64,000 nt of DNA. Source: CBDFKU01 sp965248975. Its GTDB lineage: Bacteria > Chloroflexota > Dehalococcoidia > Lucifugimonadales > JAGWBF01. Position numbers and translations under genes: made by a program. Shown here piece after piece: positions 28,441 to 37,555 of this stretch. Positions within the stretch are counted from its first letter, which is position 1; each line of letters begins with the position of its first letter. The DNA is taken from contig CBDFKU010000017.1 in the NCBI GenBank assembly GCA_965248975.1, positions 62,001-126,000 of the forward strand, read 5' to 3'. The notes beneath the pieces are model-generated. The model saw only the letters and a list, made by a program, of their open reading frames with translations. It did no database searches and was not told the origin of the DNA.

Positions 28441-28888
28441 CCACAAGACGATCACGGTCAATAGAAAGGCCCACTTCGACTACCATGTCCTGGAGCGAAT
28501 CGAAGCGGGTCTGGTGCTCACGGGTACGGAGATAAAATCGATTCGGCGGGGGAACGTCAACATCCGGGAAGCCTACGCCAAACCCCAGGATGGCGAGATG
28601 TGGCTTTTCAACGCCCACATAGCCCTCTATAAAGAAGGCGGCATCTCCAATCACGACCCGATCCGTCCCCGCAAACTCCTCTTGCATAGAGACCAGGTGG
28701 CTGACCTGGCCGGCAGCGTGGGCCAGAAGGGGCTTAGCATAGTTCCCCTTAGCCTTTACATCAAGGGCCATCACGCCAAGGTAGAGTTGGGCCTGGTGCG
28801 GGGGAAACGGCAGTACGATAAACGTCGCGTCATCATCGATCGGGATAGGGATCGAGAGGCCCGGCGGGCAATCAGGCGCGCTGTATAG
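28421..28888 (+). CDS. smpB: SsrA-binding protein SmpB
   Basis: The product has 155 residues, standard length. NRKAHFDYHVLERIEAGLVL, TGTEIKSIRRGNVNI, LHRDQVADLAG and the basic C-terminal tail (KRQYDKRRVIIDRDRDREA) are characteristic. It brings tmRNA to stalled ribosomes for trans-translation. Translation starts at TTG 28421 inside the end of the protease gene, with ggagg about 12 bases upstream, so the two are translationally coupled. No tmRNA gene was found in the roughly 500 bp that follow. Confidence 0.94.
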   Translation: MDKKQDNHKTITVNRKAHFDYHVLERIEAGLVLTGTEIKSIRRGNVNIREAYAKPQDGEMWLFNAHIALYKEGGISNHDPIRPRKLLLHRDQVADLAGSVGQKGLSIVPLSLYIKGHHAKVELGLVRGKRQYDKRRVIIDRDRDREARRAIRRAV

Positions 28889-28956
28889 GCACGGACCCAG
28901 TACCGGGTACCTCCACGAACCCCTGACTCTTGCCTCGATCCAACACCACAATGCCC

Positions 28957-28986
28957 TTGACACGCGACGTCAACGAAGGCTAAAAT
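28957..28986 (+). promoter_or_regulatory. Promoter upstream of leader-peptide/hairpin locus
   Basis: A perfect TTGACA (28957-28962), an 18 bp spacer and TAAAAT (28981-28986) predict a transcript from about 28993. Confidence 0.65.
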
Positions 28987-29050
28987 TGTTATTACACCGC
29001 TTGCGCGGGAGTCTAGATAAGGTGTTCTGAGGAATGCCGGGAGGTGATCA

Positions 29051-29086
29051 ATGAGTGATTATTTAAGTAACAGGGGGCGATGGTAG
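29051..29086 (+). CDS. Candidate leader peptide (11 residues)
   Basis: ATG 29051 lies behind an excellent ribosome site (GGGAGGTGAT) and encodes MSDYLSNRGRW. The stop TAG falls inside the left arm of the 17 bp inverted repeat that follows. A ribosome finishing this peptide would cover and open the stem, the logic of translation-coupled attenuators. Expression is unproven. Confidence 0.45.
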   Translation: MSDYLSNRGRW

Positions 29087-29173
29087 GCACCTGTCTGGAC
29101 CCGAAAGGGTCGACGTCCCTTAAATAAAGAGCTATAAGTTGGTCGGGCCCAGGCGAGTGCCTACCATCGCCCC
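29074..29173 (+). ncRNA. Structured RNA element with 17 bp closing stem
   Basis: GGGGCGATGGTAGGCAC (29074-29090) and GTGCCTACCATCGCCCC (29157-29173) are perfectly complementary. Inside lies GACCC-GAAA-GGGTC, a stem with a GNRA tetraloop. An alternative inner pairing CTGGACCC/GGGCCCAG would exclude it, so the RNA could switch. It is transcribed from the promoter at 28957 and lies 230 bp before the VOC gene. It does not match tmRNA, SRP RNA, RNase P or the riboswitch classes I can recall. No T-run follows the stem, so it is not a simple terminator. Confidence 0.45.
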
Positions 29174-29405
29174 GGGGCCTCGAGGCTCCGGCGACAGGAA
29201 CCTTCAAATGGGCCCTGGCCAACTCTCCAAGCATCCTCAGGCAACTTTTCCGCTACCGGCTCCACTCGAGGAGTCCCACACCTTCCGCGATTGCATTCCT
29301 TCTGTTGCGTAGAGCCAGCTTCCCCTACGTACTATTGCGTTCGCCCCTTGGGCAGCATCGGACCCCGTTGTATCCCCCAAAATCCCGTTGTGAGGTACGT
29401 TAGCC

Positions 29406-29813
29406 ATGGCAGTCGTCGGATTCGACCACGTTGCGTTACCCACCCTGGATTCAGAGCGGACCATCGAGTTCTACAAGGGTCTGGGCTTCGACATCATCGA
29501 CGAGGACAAGTGGCGCAAGGGGGAGTCCAGGAACTTCGCTATACAGATCGGTGAGTCCAAGATAAACGTTCACCCGCCAGAGCTGACCGGCGTAATGCGA
29601 GGGTCGACCACAGTTCCCGGGTGTGGAGACCTCTGCTTCGTATGGCAAGGCACTATAGATGAGGTGCTCAGCACCATGCGGACGGCAGGTGTCGAGATAG
29701 TAGATGGGCCCGCTCCCAGACGGGGAGGCCGCGGTGGAGGACAGACCATGGCCACCAGCGTGTATGTCCGGGACCCGGATGGGAACCTCCTGGAGTTCAT
29801 GGTATACGGCTAG
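29406..29813 (+). CDS. VOC superfamily (glyoxalase/dioxygenase-like) protein
   Basis: The product has 135 residues in one vicinal-oxygen-chelate unit pair. FDHVALPTLDSERTIEFYKG provides the first metal His. GDLCFVWQGTIDEVLSTMR lies in the middle, and VYVRDPDGNLLEFMVY provides the final metal Glu. Members include glyoxalase I, fosfomycin-resistance proteins and dioxygenases; the substrate is not evident. It stands alone. The ribosome site is weak (gaggt). Confidence 0.88.
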   Translation: MAVVGFDHVALPTLDSERTIEFYKGLGFDIIDEDKWRKGESRNFAIQIGESKINVHPPELTGVMRGSTTVPGCGDLCFVWQGTIDEVLSTMRTAGVEIVDGPAPRRGGRGGGQTMATSVYVRDPDGNLLEFMVYG

Positions 29814-29982
29814 ATTTCACCGCCTTTACCGTCCCGGGTCGGCGAGGAGCATCGATAGTGACAGTTGGAGAACGGTGAGATATCGGGAAGATATACGGTT
29901 GACTCGCAAGGCTGCCGGATATCCATTCAGTAGCAACCGCAAGATCGGCTAACGATAACCGTATCCTCGTATCTAATTCGGC

Positions 29983-30011
29983 TTGACATTGCAAATGCCC
30001 GAAACTATAAT
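29983..30011 (+). promoter_or_regulatory. Consensus promoter of the His-rich repeat protein gene
   Basis: A perfect TTGACA (29983-29988), 17 bp and a perfect TATAAT (30006-30011). Transcription would start near 30018, 90 bases before the ATG. This is the best promoter match in the window. Confidence 0.8.
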
Positions 30012-30107
30012 GCCGTCTGAGCATAGGTGGTGCCGTAGCTAAACTTGTCAGGTGCGACGCCACCCATGATATTCACCTCGATTCCATAGCTGGTAAGGAG
30101 GAACGGA

Positions 30108-31742
30108 ATGGCCTTGAACAGTCGTGGTAAAGCGATTCTGCTGACCGTACTGGCGGTCATGGCGCTGGCCCTGGCCGGCGGCATAGGCGCCATATTCGCG
30201 TTGGACAACTCCGGGGGCAACGACGCGGCCGGTCCGTAGGGACCCGCCAACTTCGTGAGCCAGGCTTCGCACGAGGACGCGGACGGTGACGGCGTCCCCG
30301 ATATCGACGACCTCTGCTCCGATACACCGGCCGGTGTTTCAGTGGATTCTGAAGGCTGTCCCCTCACCGGGGGCTCGGACGCGGACGGCGACGGTGTCGA
30401 CGATGCCAATGACCTCTGCGCCGACACGCCGACCGGTGATGACGTCGATGCTGACGGCACCTTAACAATCGGCGGTAACGGTGACAATGGCGACGACGAC
30501 ATCGACGATCATCTGATGCCCCGAATCCACGTCGAGTCGGGCGTGCTCCACATCGGTGAGTGCATGGTCATCACCCAGAAGGAAATGGAAGGCCCGGCAG
30601 TAGCGTCCCACGAGATCATCGATCCCGATACCGGGGAACCGACCGGGGAGTATAAGGACTTTCTCGCCGAGGTAGAAATCATCAAGGTCATCTCGGCCTG
30701 CGCCAACGAGCACCCGGAATTCGCCTTCCCCTTCCATGACGGCGGACCTTCCGGCCACATGGGTGGTCCCTCCCGCCATGAGTGGGGTCCTTCCGGCCAC
30801 ATGGGTGGTCCCTCGGGCCATGAGTACGGTCCCTCCGGCCACGAAGGCGGACCCTCCGGTCACGACGGTGGTCCTTCCGGCCACCAGGACGGTCCCTCGG
30901 GCCACGACGGCGGTCCCTCGGGCCACGACGGCGGTCCCTCCGGTCACGAGGGTGGTCCCTCCGGTCACGAGGGTGGTCCCTCCGGTCACGAGGGTGGTCC
31001 CTCGGGTCACGAGGGTGGTCCCTCGGGTCACCAGGACGGTCCCTCGGGCCATGAGTACGGTCCCTCCGGCCACGACGACGGTCCCTCCGACTACTACGGC
31101 CCTGACTTCCCGCGCTTCATCCCGACGTTCCAGGTCGGCGTGGGCAGCAACATCGATACCTACATTGTCGAGTGCCGCAAGGCCATGACCCTCGAGCACG
31201 CCAACTGCAACGTGCGCCTGGTAAGGCCCGAGCACCCGCCGGTCCATCATAGCGGTCCCTCCGGTCACGATGGCGGTCCCTCCGGTCACGATGGCGGTCC
31301 CTCCGGTCACGATGGCGGTCCCTCCGGTCACGATGGCGGTCCTTCCGGCCACCAGGACGGACCTTCGGATCACACCGACGGACCTTCGGATCACACCGAC
31401 GGACCTTCGGATCACACCGACGGACCCTCGGATCACACCGATGGCCCGACGAGCCACACCGACGGACCTTCGGATCACACCGACGGACCCTCGGATCACA
31501 CCGACGGACCCTCGGATCACACCGACGGACCCTCGGATCACACCGATGGCCCGACGAGCCACACCGACGGCCCGACGAGCCACCAGGACGGACCTTCGAT
31601 CACCGGGGATGACATCGACGGCGACGGCGTAGCCAACGCTGCCGACAACTGCGTGGACGTTCCCAATCCCGATCAGATTGACGACGACTTCGATGGCTTC
31701 GGCGCGGCCTGCGACGCCGACGACACCGACCCCAACGTGTAG
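30108..31742 (+). CDS. Secreted His-rich minisatellite protein with calcium-loop repeats (in-frame UAG after signal)
   Basis: ATG 30108 follows aaggagg and encodes a signal peptide (MALNSRGKAILLTVLAVMAL...). At codon 44 a TAG (30237-30239) interrupts the frame, which then runs open to 31742. The only downstream start (GTG 30255) has no ribosome site. After the TAG come two thrombospondin-3-like loops (DADGDGVPDIDDLC, DADGDGVDDANDLC), then a domain with CMVITQKEMEGP and EVEIIKVISAC. About 17 units of GPSGH(D/E)G, the segment FQVGVGSNIDTYIVECRKAM, about 16 further units of GPSGHDG/GPSDHTD and a last calcium loop (DIDGDGVANAADNC) follow. Likely extracellular and metal binding; exact function unknown. 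Confidence 0.75.
30742..31100 (+). repeat. 21 bp minisatellite, array 1 (about 17 units)
   Basis: Tandem 21 bp units encode GPSGHxG with x as D, E, Q or M. Neighbouring units around 30940-31020 are almost identical, indicating recent expansion. Confidence 0.9.
31252..31593 (+). repeat. 21 bp minisatellite, array 2 (about 16 units)
   Basis: Four identical GPSGHDG units are followed by GPSDHTD units. A higher-order block of four GPSDHTD plus one GPTSHTD occurs twice. The reading frame is preserved throughout. Confidence 0.9.
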
Positions 31743-31838
31743 TCTGACGGGGAACAAAGCGTCGATAGCATTACCGGAGGGGTCCCATCCGGGACCCCTC
31801 CGGTCTAACTCTTGAGGGTTGACCTCTAAGCGCTTACG

Positions 31839-32503
31839 ATGTTGAGATACGCATACAGACATAAATGGCTGGCCTGGGGATTGCTCACGATCCCTCTTCT
31901 CCTCGTTCTCGTTGTCCAGGCTTCGGCCGACGAGTTGCCCGGCGACCTTGACGGAGATGGAGCGGTGGATGGAGCGGATCTGATCATCGTGTCCGACGCC
32001 CTGGGCACCGCGCCCCGTCGGACGAGCGGGCGGACGCCAATGGAGACGGGAAGGTCGACGTCCAGGACCTGGCCTATGTCGGCCAGCGCTTCGGTGACGG
32101 CCTGCCGCGGCAGGACGGAGACGGAGACGGTGTCCCCGATGACTCGGACTTTTGCCCGGATACGCCCACGGACTCGCCGGTAGACGGGGATGGATGCCCG
32201 ACCGAGCCGCCGCCGCCTCCCGAGCCGGAACCCCAGAGCGAGTGCAACGTAACGGTCCAAAAGAACTTCGAAGGACCGCAGAGCGTTTCCTGGGAAGTCC
32301 GGGACGAGGAAGGTCAGCCCACCGGCGAGTTCAAGGAAGTGCTCACCGAGACGGAGATAATCAACATCATCTCGAGTTGCACCGATCCCCGAGGCGAGGG
32401 GCATGGACCCAACACCCAGGTGGAGACGTTCGTCATCGAGTGCGTCAAGGGAGCAGACCTGAAGTTCGCCGATTGCCGTACGCGTAAGTTAGGACCCCAC
32501 TAA
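31839..32503 (+). pseudogene. Dockerin/TSP3-type secreted protein related to the upstream repeat protein, frameshifted
   Basis: ATG 31839 encodes a signal/anchor (WLAWGLLTIPLLLVLVVQ), then LPGDLDGDGAVDGADLIIVSDALGT. A one-base loss near 32012 moves the frame. The continuation reads DERADANGDGKVDVQDLAYV, completing a two-loop dockerin. GDGDGVPDDSDFCPDTPTD, a Pro/Glu linker and a C-terminal domain (CNVTVQKNFEGPQSVSWEV, LTETEIINIISSC, VETFVIECVKGADLKFADC) follow to TAA at 32503. That domain matches the split domain of the preceding gene. The indel is in a GC/C-rich stretch, so a sequencing error is possible. Confidence 0.7.
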
Positions 32504-32534
32504 GCTCCCTTCGACCCAGCCAGAGCTAAGTCTG

Positions 32535-33722
32535 TTGTACGATGCCCGCCGGTTCCTCCCCTTCACACTGCCACTGATAGCTACGTTGCTGTTCGCCTGC
32601 GGGTCGGACGCCACCCGCCAGCCCGAGGCCTCGCCATCCCCCGCGGTGCTTGGAACTCCCGGCCCTTCGCAGGATATTCCGGACGCCCCTCTGGACGGCC
32701 TTAGCGCTCCGAACTCGGCTTCACCAGGGTCGCCCTCCCGTCAGGACGGCATCCATCAGGGAGAGGGTGGCTACCTGTTCTTCAACCAGGGATGGATCGA
32801 GGGCATGTCCTCCTCGGGCCCCGATCTCGACGACGTGGATGCGGTGTTCTGGTACGTCTTTTCGCGGTTGCCGGACCAGGTGTTGGTCTACCCCACTGAG
32901 CACTACTACTATTACCAGCTGCACGTTGCCGGGCACCGTCTTCACGGCAACCTCCGTCTCTCCGCGAGGGACCGGGACCAGGGCATCCTCCACTTCAACT
33001 ATTTCGAGTTTAACCTGTTTCCTCCCGGCGGAAGGAACTCCGGCGGCAACAGCAAGGCATACGGCGGGCAGGATGGAGTGGAAGTAACGAAGCTGGGCGA
33101 GTCCGCCTACCAGGTGAAGTACAGAGACAAGGCGGTCACGTTCAAGTTCAACGTGCTTGTCCAGGAGCCCCCCAAGCTCTTTCCCTTGGGAGAAGACGAG
33201 GTCTTCGTTGAGCGCACCTTCGACGAATCGGGCTTTCAGTTCTTCTTGCTGTTCAACGAGAAGGGGAACTATCCATTCTGGGTGCTCAACGAGGAAGAAG
33301 AGGTTCCCGACGTCATGGACTCCATCGGCGACGATCTGGTGGCCGGGGAGCACAGCGCGTTCGTCTTCTGGGTAGATAAGGACCACGGGGACAGAAAGGT
33401 CCTGGTAGGGGTGTGGCAGGGCTATGTCGACCGCAACACCTACTACGACGGCCCCTTCGACCAGCTGGCCGACGACTACGCGTTGGAATCGGGGATATCG
33501 GAGTACATGCAGCGGGCCTACCCCAGCCAGCGTGGTTGGCTGGACGAATACGGCTACTTCACTTACAGAGAGGGCGGAGCTAGGCTCGCCCTATCGACCT
33601 ACCTGTTTTACGACGACTATGCCGATGCTCGGCGGTTCATGGAGGAGGCCAAGGCCTCGGACGACCCGTACCGGCACATCTCCGAGGCCTGGCGAGAACG
33701 CAACGAAGAGCGGGACCCCTAG
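32535..33722 (+). CDS. Lipoprotein of unknown function
   Basis: The product has 395 residues starting at TTG 32535. The N-terminus MYDARRFLPFTLPLIATLLFACGS is a lipoprotein signal with lipobox LLFAC. A Pro/Ser/Ala-rich linker (to about residue 75) precedes a large beta-rich domain with many aromatic residues (EHYYYYQLHV, HFNYFEFNLFPPGG, YYDGPFDQLADDYA, WLDEYGYFTYREGG). It is co-directional with the two dockerin-type genes and separated from the second by about 30 bp, suggesting a surface-protein cluster. No enzymatic motif was recognised. Confidence 0.8.
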   Translation: MYDARRFLPFTLPLIATLLFACGSDATRQPEASPSPAVLGTPGPSQDIPDAPLDGLSAPNSASPGSPSRQDGIHQGEGGYLFFNQGWIEGMSSSGPDLDDVDAVFWYVFSRLPDQVLVYPTEHYYYYQLHVAGHRLHGNLRLSARDRDQGILHFNYFEFNLFPPGGRNSGGNSKAYGGQDGVEVTKLGESAYQVKYRDKAVTFKFNVLVQEPPKLFPLGEDEVFVERTFDESGFQFFLLFNEKGNYPFWVLNEEEEVPDVMDSIGDDLVAGEHSAFVFWVDKDHGDRKVLVGVWQGYVDRNTYYDGPFDQLADDYALESGISEYMQRAYPSQRGWLDEYGYFTYREGGARLALSTYLFYDDYADARRFMEEAKASDDPYRHISEAWRERNEERDP

Positions 33723-33793
33723 ACGGCCTGGACCTGGGGCGTCAGCATCGGTTTCTCTGAAACCAGCGGTTCCGCCAAAGACTTGGATGCGGC

Positions 33794-36289
33794 CTATCTG
33801 CGGCGAGGAATGAGCCTTGCCAGGATGCGGAGGGCCAGCCCGTTGCGTACGCTGTGCCAGGCCGAGCGGAGTCCCCACATCTCCTCACCGTACACGCGGC
33901 GTCTTGACCCGCTGTAGCGGCTTATCACGAACTTCCGTGTGATCTCGGACACCGCCTCGCCCCGGTCGGGAATGACCTCGGTCAGCCGCGTGCAGTACTC
34001 CTCGGGCGTTTCCTGGGGGCGTTGGGCCACTCCCGCCAGCCGGCCCAGGAACGCCATGGAAGCGTAGGCGTAGGGGACGTGCCCCATCCGGGCGCCGGTC
34101 CACCAGACGTAGTAAGTGCTGCCGACCAGGCCCAGCCCCAGGATCAACCCGAGCAGCGACCACACCGATGTCATGTATCCTGCCCGGCCGCCGCTCTGGC
34201 CATCCAGGTCGGCGGGATCGGTCCCGCTGTCCAATGCCTCATTGAGAAGTTCGTCGGGGAGCGACTGGGGCCCCTCAGAGTCGATGCATCCTTCGAAGAA
34301 GATCTCCTGAGGACACGAATCCACTTCAGACACAGTGTTGGTCGCCAGGCTTCCCACGGCAGTGACTCCCAGCGGCCTCAGGGCATCCTGGACGTCGGCG
34401 GGGGTGGGCTCGAACTCGACCCAGCCGAACCCAGGGAAGTACACCTCCGGCCATGCGTGGTAATGCTTGGCCTGGACGGCCCACTCGGTCCCCGCGGCGT
34501 CCGGTATGCCCGGGGCGAACCCCACGGCCAGGCGGGCCGGGATGCCCTGGGATCGGAGCATGGTTATCATGGCCGAGGCGTAGTTCTGGCAGTAGCCTCT
34601 CCGCTCTTCAAGCAGGAAAAACTCCACCCAGTCCTTTCCCGGTGGCGGTATCCTCACGTCCAGGCTGTAGGGCAAGGTAACCAGATGACGTCGGATGGCC
34701 TCCGCCATGTCGTAGGGGTTGTCCTGGCCGCTGGTCAGATTGGCAGCCAGGTCTCTTACCGTCTTGGGGAACTCATTGGGAAGCTGGAGGTACCGGTCGG
34801 CGACCCAATCCGGATAGTCCTGTCCGGCGTTCCTCAACGCAAAGGGTCTCGCCTGGGAAACCGACCCGACAGTGTGATACTTGTAGTAGGGGACCAGTAT
34901 GCGCTGACCGAGGAGCGCCACGGGTGGCTCGGCGGTCGGCTCCCGCCGTTGGACCGCCACGTATGGGTCGGTCGCGCCATCCGCTGGGGGCGCCAGGGCG
35001 AAGCCCAGATTCCATAGCTTTTCGGGAACGGTCTCGGGCAGTGTCTCCTCCAGGACGCTCAGTGGAGCCTCCGGGTCCGGAGGTGGACGGCCGTCTGTCA
35101 GCCAATCGATCAGCGCGCTCCTGTGCTCTGCCACCTCGGGTGGGAGGTAGCTGACCTGGGAGCCCACCAGATGGAGCTGGAAGTCGGGCTGGGGAGAGAG
35201 CTCCACCGTCGCGGGGATCCGGGCCTTTACCGGCTCGCCGACGGTTACCAGGGCGTTGGCCCGGGAATATATGCGTACCCCTATCTCGACCTGCTTCCTG
35301 TCCAGGAAGGGCTCGACGTACTCTTCCAAGGGAACCTCGTCGGCGGCGACTTTCGACCTGGGTTCGCCGGTGGTCCACCCGCTCCCAGTGTAGGTGTCGT
35401 ACACCCTCATGCGCCATCGATGCGGGGTTTCGGATTCCACAACGAAAAGTAGATCGTCCTTGGGATCGATTGGGCCCCCGAAGGGCAGGTCCTCCGGCGG
35501 CGAGAAGAAGGGCCAATCCTTTCTGTCAGGCACCCCGTGGAAGAGGTCGGACCAGCGATTGCTTATCTTGTACCAGGAGTCCCCGAACTGGGAGTCCAGG
35601 GAGACCACAATGCCTTCGGGGGCCGGGGCGTGCCACACCGGCGCCACCGTCGCCCCCATCAGGGCGGCTCCTCCCAGGATGGACCCTGCCAACCGCACCT
35701 GACGTCCGCGTCCGCTCCAATGTCCCTTATGCCGGTAGGCGATCCCGGGGGCGGCGGCCAGAAGGTACATGAAGAAGTACCAGTAGAAGTCCGTTGGGAG
35801 GAAGGTGAGGACCACAAGCAGGACTCCAAGGCCAGGGAAGGTCGACAGCGCCGCCAGTGACCTTCTGTAGGCCAGCCAGACGGTCGCGTATCCCATCCAT
35901 AGGGTGAGGGATATGAGGAACACCCCCATCATCGCCTCGCCCTTGTTTTCTCCCGAGCTCCCCACCGCACCGAACCATCTGCCCAGCTGGCTGGCCAGGT
36001 CTCCGGGCCCGCTGGCGTCGTGCAGGGTATAGGCCCCCAGTAGGAAACCCACGCCTGCTCCCGTCAGCAGTGCCAAGGGATGGCCGACCCACCATGGCAC
36101 CCGTCGTACGGCCAGGAGGGCCCACAACGGCAGAGGAACGAGTGCCAGGGCTATCAGAGAGGGCAGCCCGTCTACCCACCGGGCGGCCTCGATGGCGGAC
36201 CCGGTAACAACCAGGGGCAGCCCGACCAGCGCCAGGACCATGATCCCCCGCTTCGTCGGGAACCAGCCCCTATGCTCTTGCGATGCCAC
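33794..36289 (-). CDS. TgpA-type membrane transglutaminase-like protein, cassette 1
   Basis: The product has 831 residues. About six membrane segments lie in the first 215 residues, followed by a large extracytoplasmic region. The transglutaminase core has the Cys in ERRGYCQNYASAMITMLRSQ, the His in AKHYHAWPEVYFPGFGW and the acidic position in VEFEPTP. One more membrane helix (SLLGLILGLGLVGSTYYVWW) precedes a cytoplasmic DUF4129-like tail. GTG 36289 is the start. It is the last gene of a MoxR-DUF58-transglutaminase operon (spacings 13 and about 40 bp). Such operons are widespread; a role in envelope protein maturation is inferred, not proven. Confidence 0.9.
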   Translation of the reverse strand: MASQEHRGWFPTKRGIMVLALVGLPLVVTGSAIEAARWVDGLPSLIALALVPLPLWALLAVRRVPWWVGHPLALLTGAGVGFLLGAYTLHDASGPGDLASQLGRWFGAVGSSGENKGEAMMGVFLISLTLWMGYATVWLAYRRSLAALSTFPGLGVLLVVLTFLPTDFYWYFFMYLLAAAPGIAYRHKGHWSGRGRQVRLAGSILGGAALMGATVAPVWHAPAPEGIVVSLDSQFGDSWYKISNRWSDLFHGVPDRKDWPFFSPPEDLPFGGPIDPKDDLLFVVESETPHRWRMRVYDTYTGSGWTTGEPRSKVAADEVPLEEYVEPFLDRKQVEIGVRIYSRANALVTVGEPVKARIPATVELSPQPDFQLHLVGSQVSYLPPEVAEHRSALIDWLTDGRPPPDPEAPLSVLEETLPETVPEKLWNLGFALAPPADGATDPYVAVQRREPTAEPPVALLGQRILVPYYKYHTVGSVSQARPFALRNAGQDYPDWVADRYLQLPNEFPKTVRDLAANLTSGQDNPYDMAEAIRRHLVTLPYSLDVRIPPPGKDWVEFFLLEERRGYCQNYASAMITMLRSQGIPARLAVGFAPGIPDAAGTEWAVQAKHYHAWPEVYFPGFGWVEFEPTPADVQDALRPLGVTAVGSLATNTVSEVDSCPQEIFFEGCIDSEGPQSLPDELLNEALDSGTDPADLDGQSGGRAGYMTSVWSLLGLILGLGLVGSTYYVWWTGARMGHVPYAYASMAFLGRLAGVAQRPQETPEEYCTRLTEVIPDRGEAVSEITRKFVISRYSGSRRRVYGEEMWGLRSAWHSVRNGLALRILARLIPRRR

Positions 36290-36302
36290 GCTCTCACATA
36301 CC

Positions 36303-37508
36303 TCAGTAGATGGCTAGCCGGTCCAACACCCCTGTCAGGGGTGTGGATAGATCGTCACCGCGCTTGATGACAACCGCCCATTCCTGAATCGATGCGGGAC
36401 CGTCGTCCCACCAACCTCCCTCGGCGGATCGGCCGAAGCTGGGGGCGTCCAGGAAGATGGGTACTACCAGGATCCCCCTTCTGATCATGAACTGCATCAG
36501 GCTGCCTATCCTGTCGCCCGGCCGGGGGGCCACGATTATGGCCACCGTCCCGGCGCCCAGGTTGCCTCCTTCCTGGGCCATAAGGGTCGTCAGCGGTGTC
36601 CTCCCCTTCGCCTTCACCATGGCCAGGGCGGTCAGCAGGCTCCACAGGTGATTGTTGTCCTTTCTGGGAGAGAACCGGTACGGCTGGTCGCCGTCCACCG
36701 TCAGGCCGACTGCGTGCCCGTCCTCGATAAGGCTCTTCACCAGGGAGGCGGTAGCCACTATGGCATATTCCTCGGTGCTCTCGTCACCGGAGCCAGCCTG
36801 GACTGACTCCTGGAAGTCCAGGAAGATCCACACCTCGTTGATCCCGGCCCCCTCGAAATCCTTGGTCATCAGCTGGTCCCGCCGAGCCGATGTGGGCCAG
36901 TGTATATGGGTCATGCTGTCCCCGGGCACATAGTCGCGTACCATGGACGCCGCCGGGCTGTGGCCTACCCGCTGGCCTGCCTCTCCCAGCTCCCCACCCA
37001 TGGACGGCCCCTCGACCACGGTGCGTGACAGCGGGACGGTGGCGGGGTAGACCAGGATGCTCTGTGGCTGGCCGATGCGGCACTCGAGACTCACCAACCC
37101 GGCGGGATCGCTGGAAACCATGGCCAGGGAGCCGATGGTGTTCAAGCCCCGTTGGCGGCAGAAGCCTGAAACGGTCCAGGTGGTGGTGCCTCTAGGACCG
37201 ATGGTGAAGTCTTCCTCGTCCATGGTAGCGAAGTCGCTGACCAGTCGGGCCCTGAGGCCGAGGCGCGGCAGACCCACTTTCTCGTTCACCACTACCTTGA
37301 GGTCCACCTTCTGGCCGACCTGGGGGTGGGCCGAGAGCTCTTCGACTCGGGTCTCCAGACCGCGGCTCTGTAGCCAGGCCCACAGGTATCCCAGGACGGT
37401 GCCGCCGGCTACCAGGTAGACGAGCCAGTAAAGGGGCTGAAACCCCGTGACCATCGCCAGAAGCAACACTACGACCAGGGCGCCAAGCAGCCAGAGTGCC
37501 TTGTACAT
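36303..37508 (-). CDS. DUF58 domain protein, cassette 1
   Basis: The product has about 401 residues. Two N-terminal membrane helices (YKALWLLGALVVVLLLAM and LVYLVAGGTVLGYLWAW) precede a beta-rich domain. The DUF58 signature follows: GHSPAASMVRDYVPGDSMTH and IHWPTSARRDQLMTKDFE, then a von Willebrand A-like domain (VWIFLDFQES). ATG 37508 is preferred, with ggtgggg upstream. It acts with the MoxR ATPase encoded upstream. Confidence 0.9.
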   Translation of the reverse strand: MYKALWLLGALVVVLLLAMVTGFQPLYWLVYLVAGGTVLGYLWAWLQSRGLETRVEELSAHPQVGQKVDLKVVVNEKVGLPRLGLRARLVSDFATMDEEDFTIGPRGTTTWTVSGFCRQRGLNTIGSLAMVSSDPAGLVSLECRIGQPQSILVYPATVPLSRTVVEGPSMGGELGEAGQRVGHSPAASMVRDYVPGDSMTHIHWPTSARRDQLMTKDFEGAGINEVWIFLDFQESVQAGSGDESTEEYAIVATASLVKSLIEDGHAVGLTVDGDQPYRFSPRKDNNHLWSLLTALAMVKAKGRTPLTTLMAQEGGNLGAGTVAIIVAPRPGDRIGSLMQFMIRRGILVVPIFLDAPSFGRSAEGGWWDDGPASIQEWAVVIKRGDDLSTPLTGVLDRLAIY

Positions 37509-37555
37509 CGACCCCACCGAGAGATGGTTGTGGCCCGGACCCGGCCGCTGGACTG

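Noticed and set aside
28889..29405. A tmRNA gene next to smpB.
   Set aside because: No alanyl-tRNA-like ends (GGGG...TTCGA...CCA), no resume codon or AA-ending tag were seen; the hairpin locus has a different structure.
30742..31593. CRISPR array.
   Set aside because: 21 bp units are contiguous, in frame and coding, with no unique spacers.
30462..31862. A 466-codon minus-strand frame with TGGTA/RGT repeats opposite the minisatellite gene.
   Set aside because: The repeats are the reverse complement of the His-rich array; the plus strand has promoter, ribosome site, signal peptide and calcium loops.
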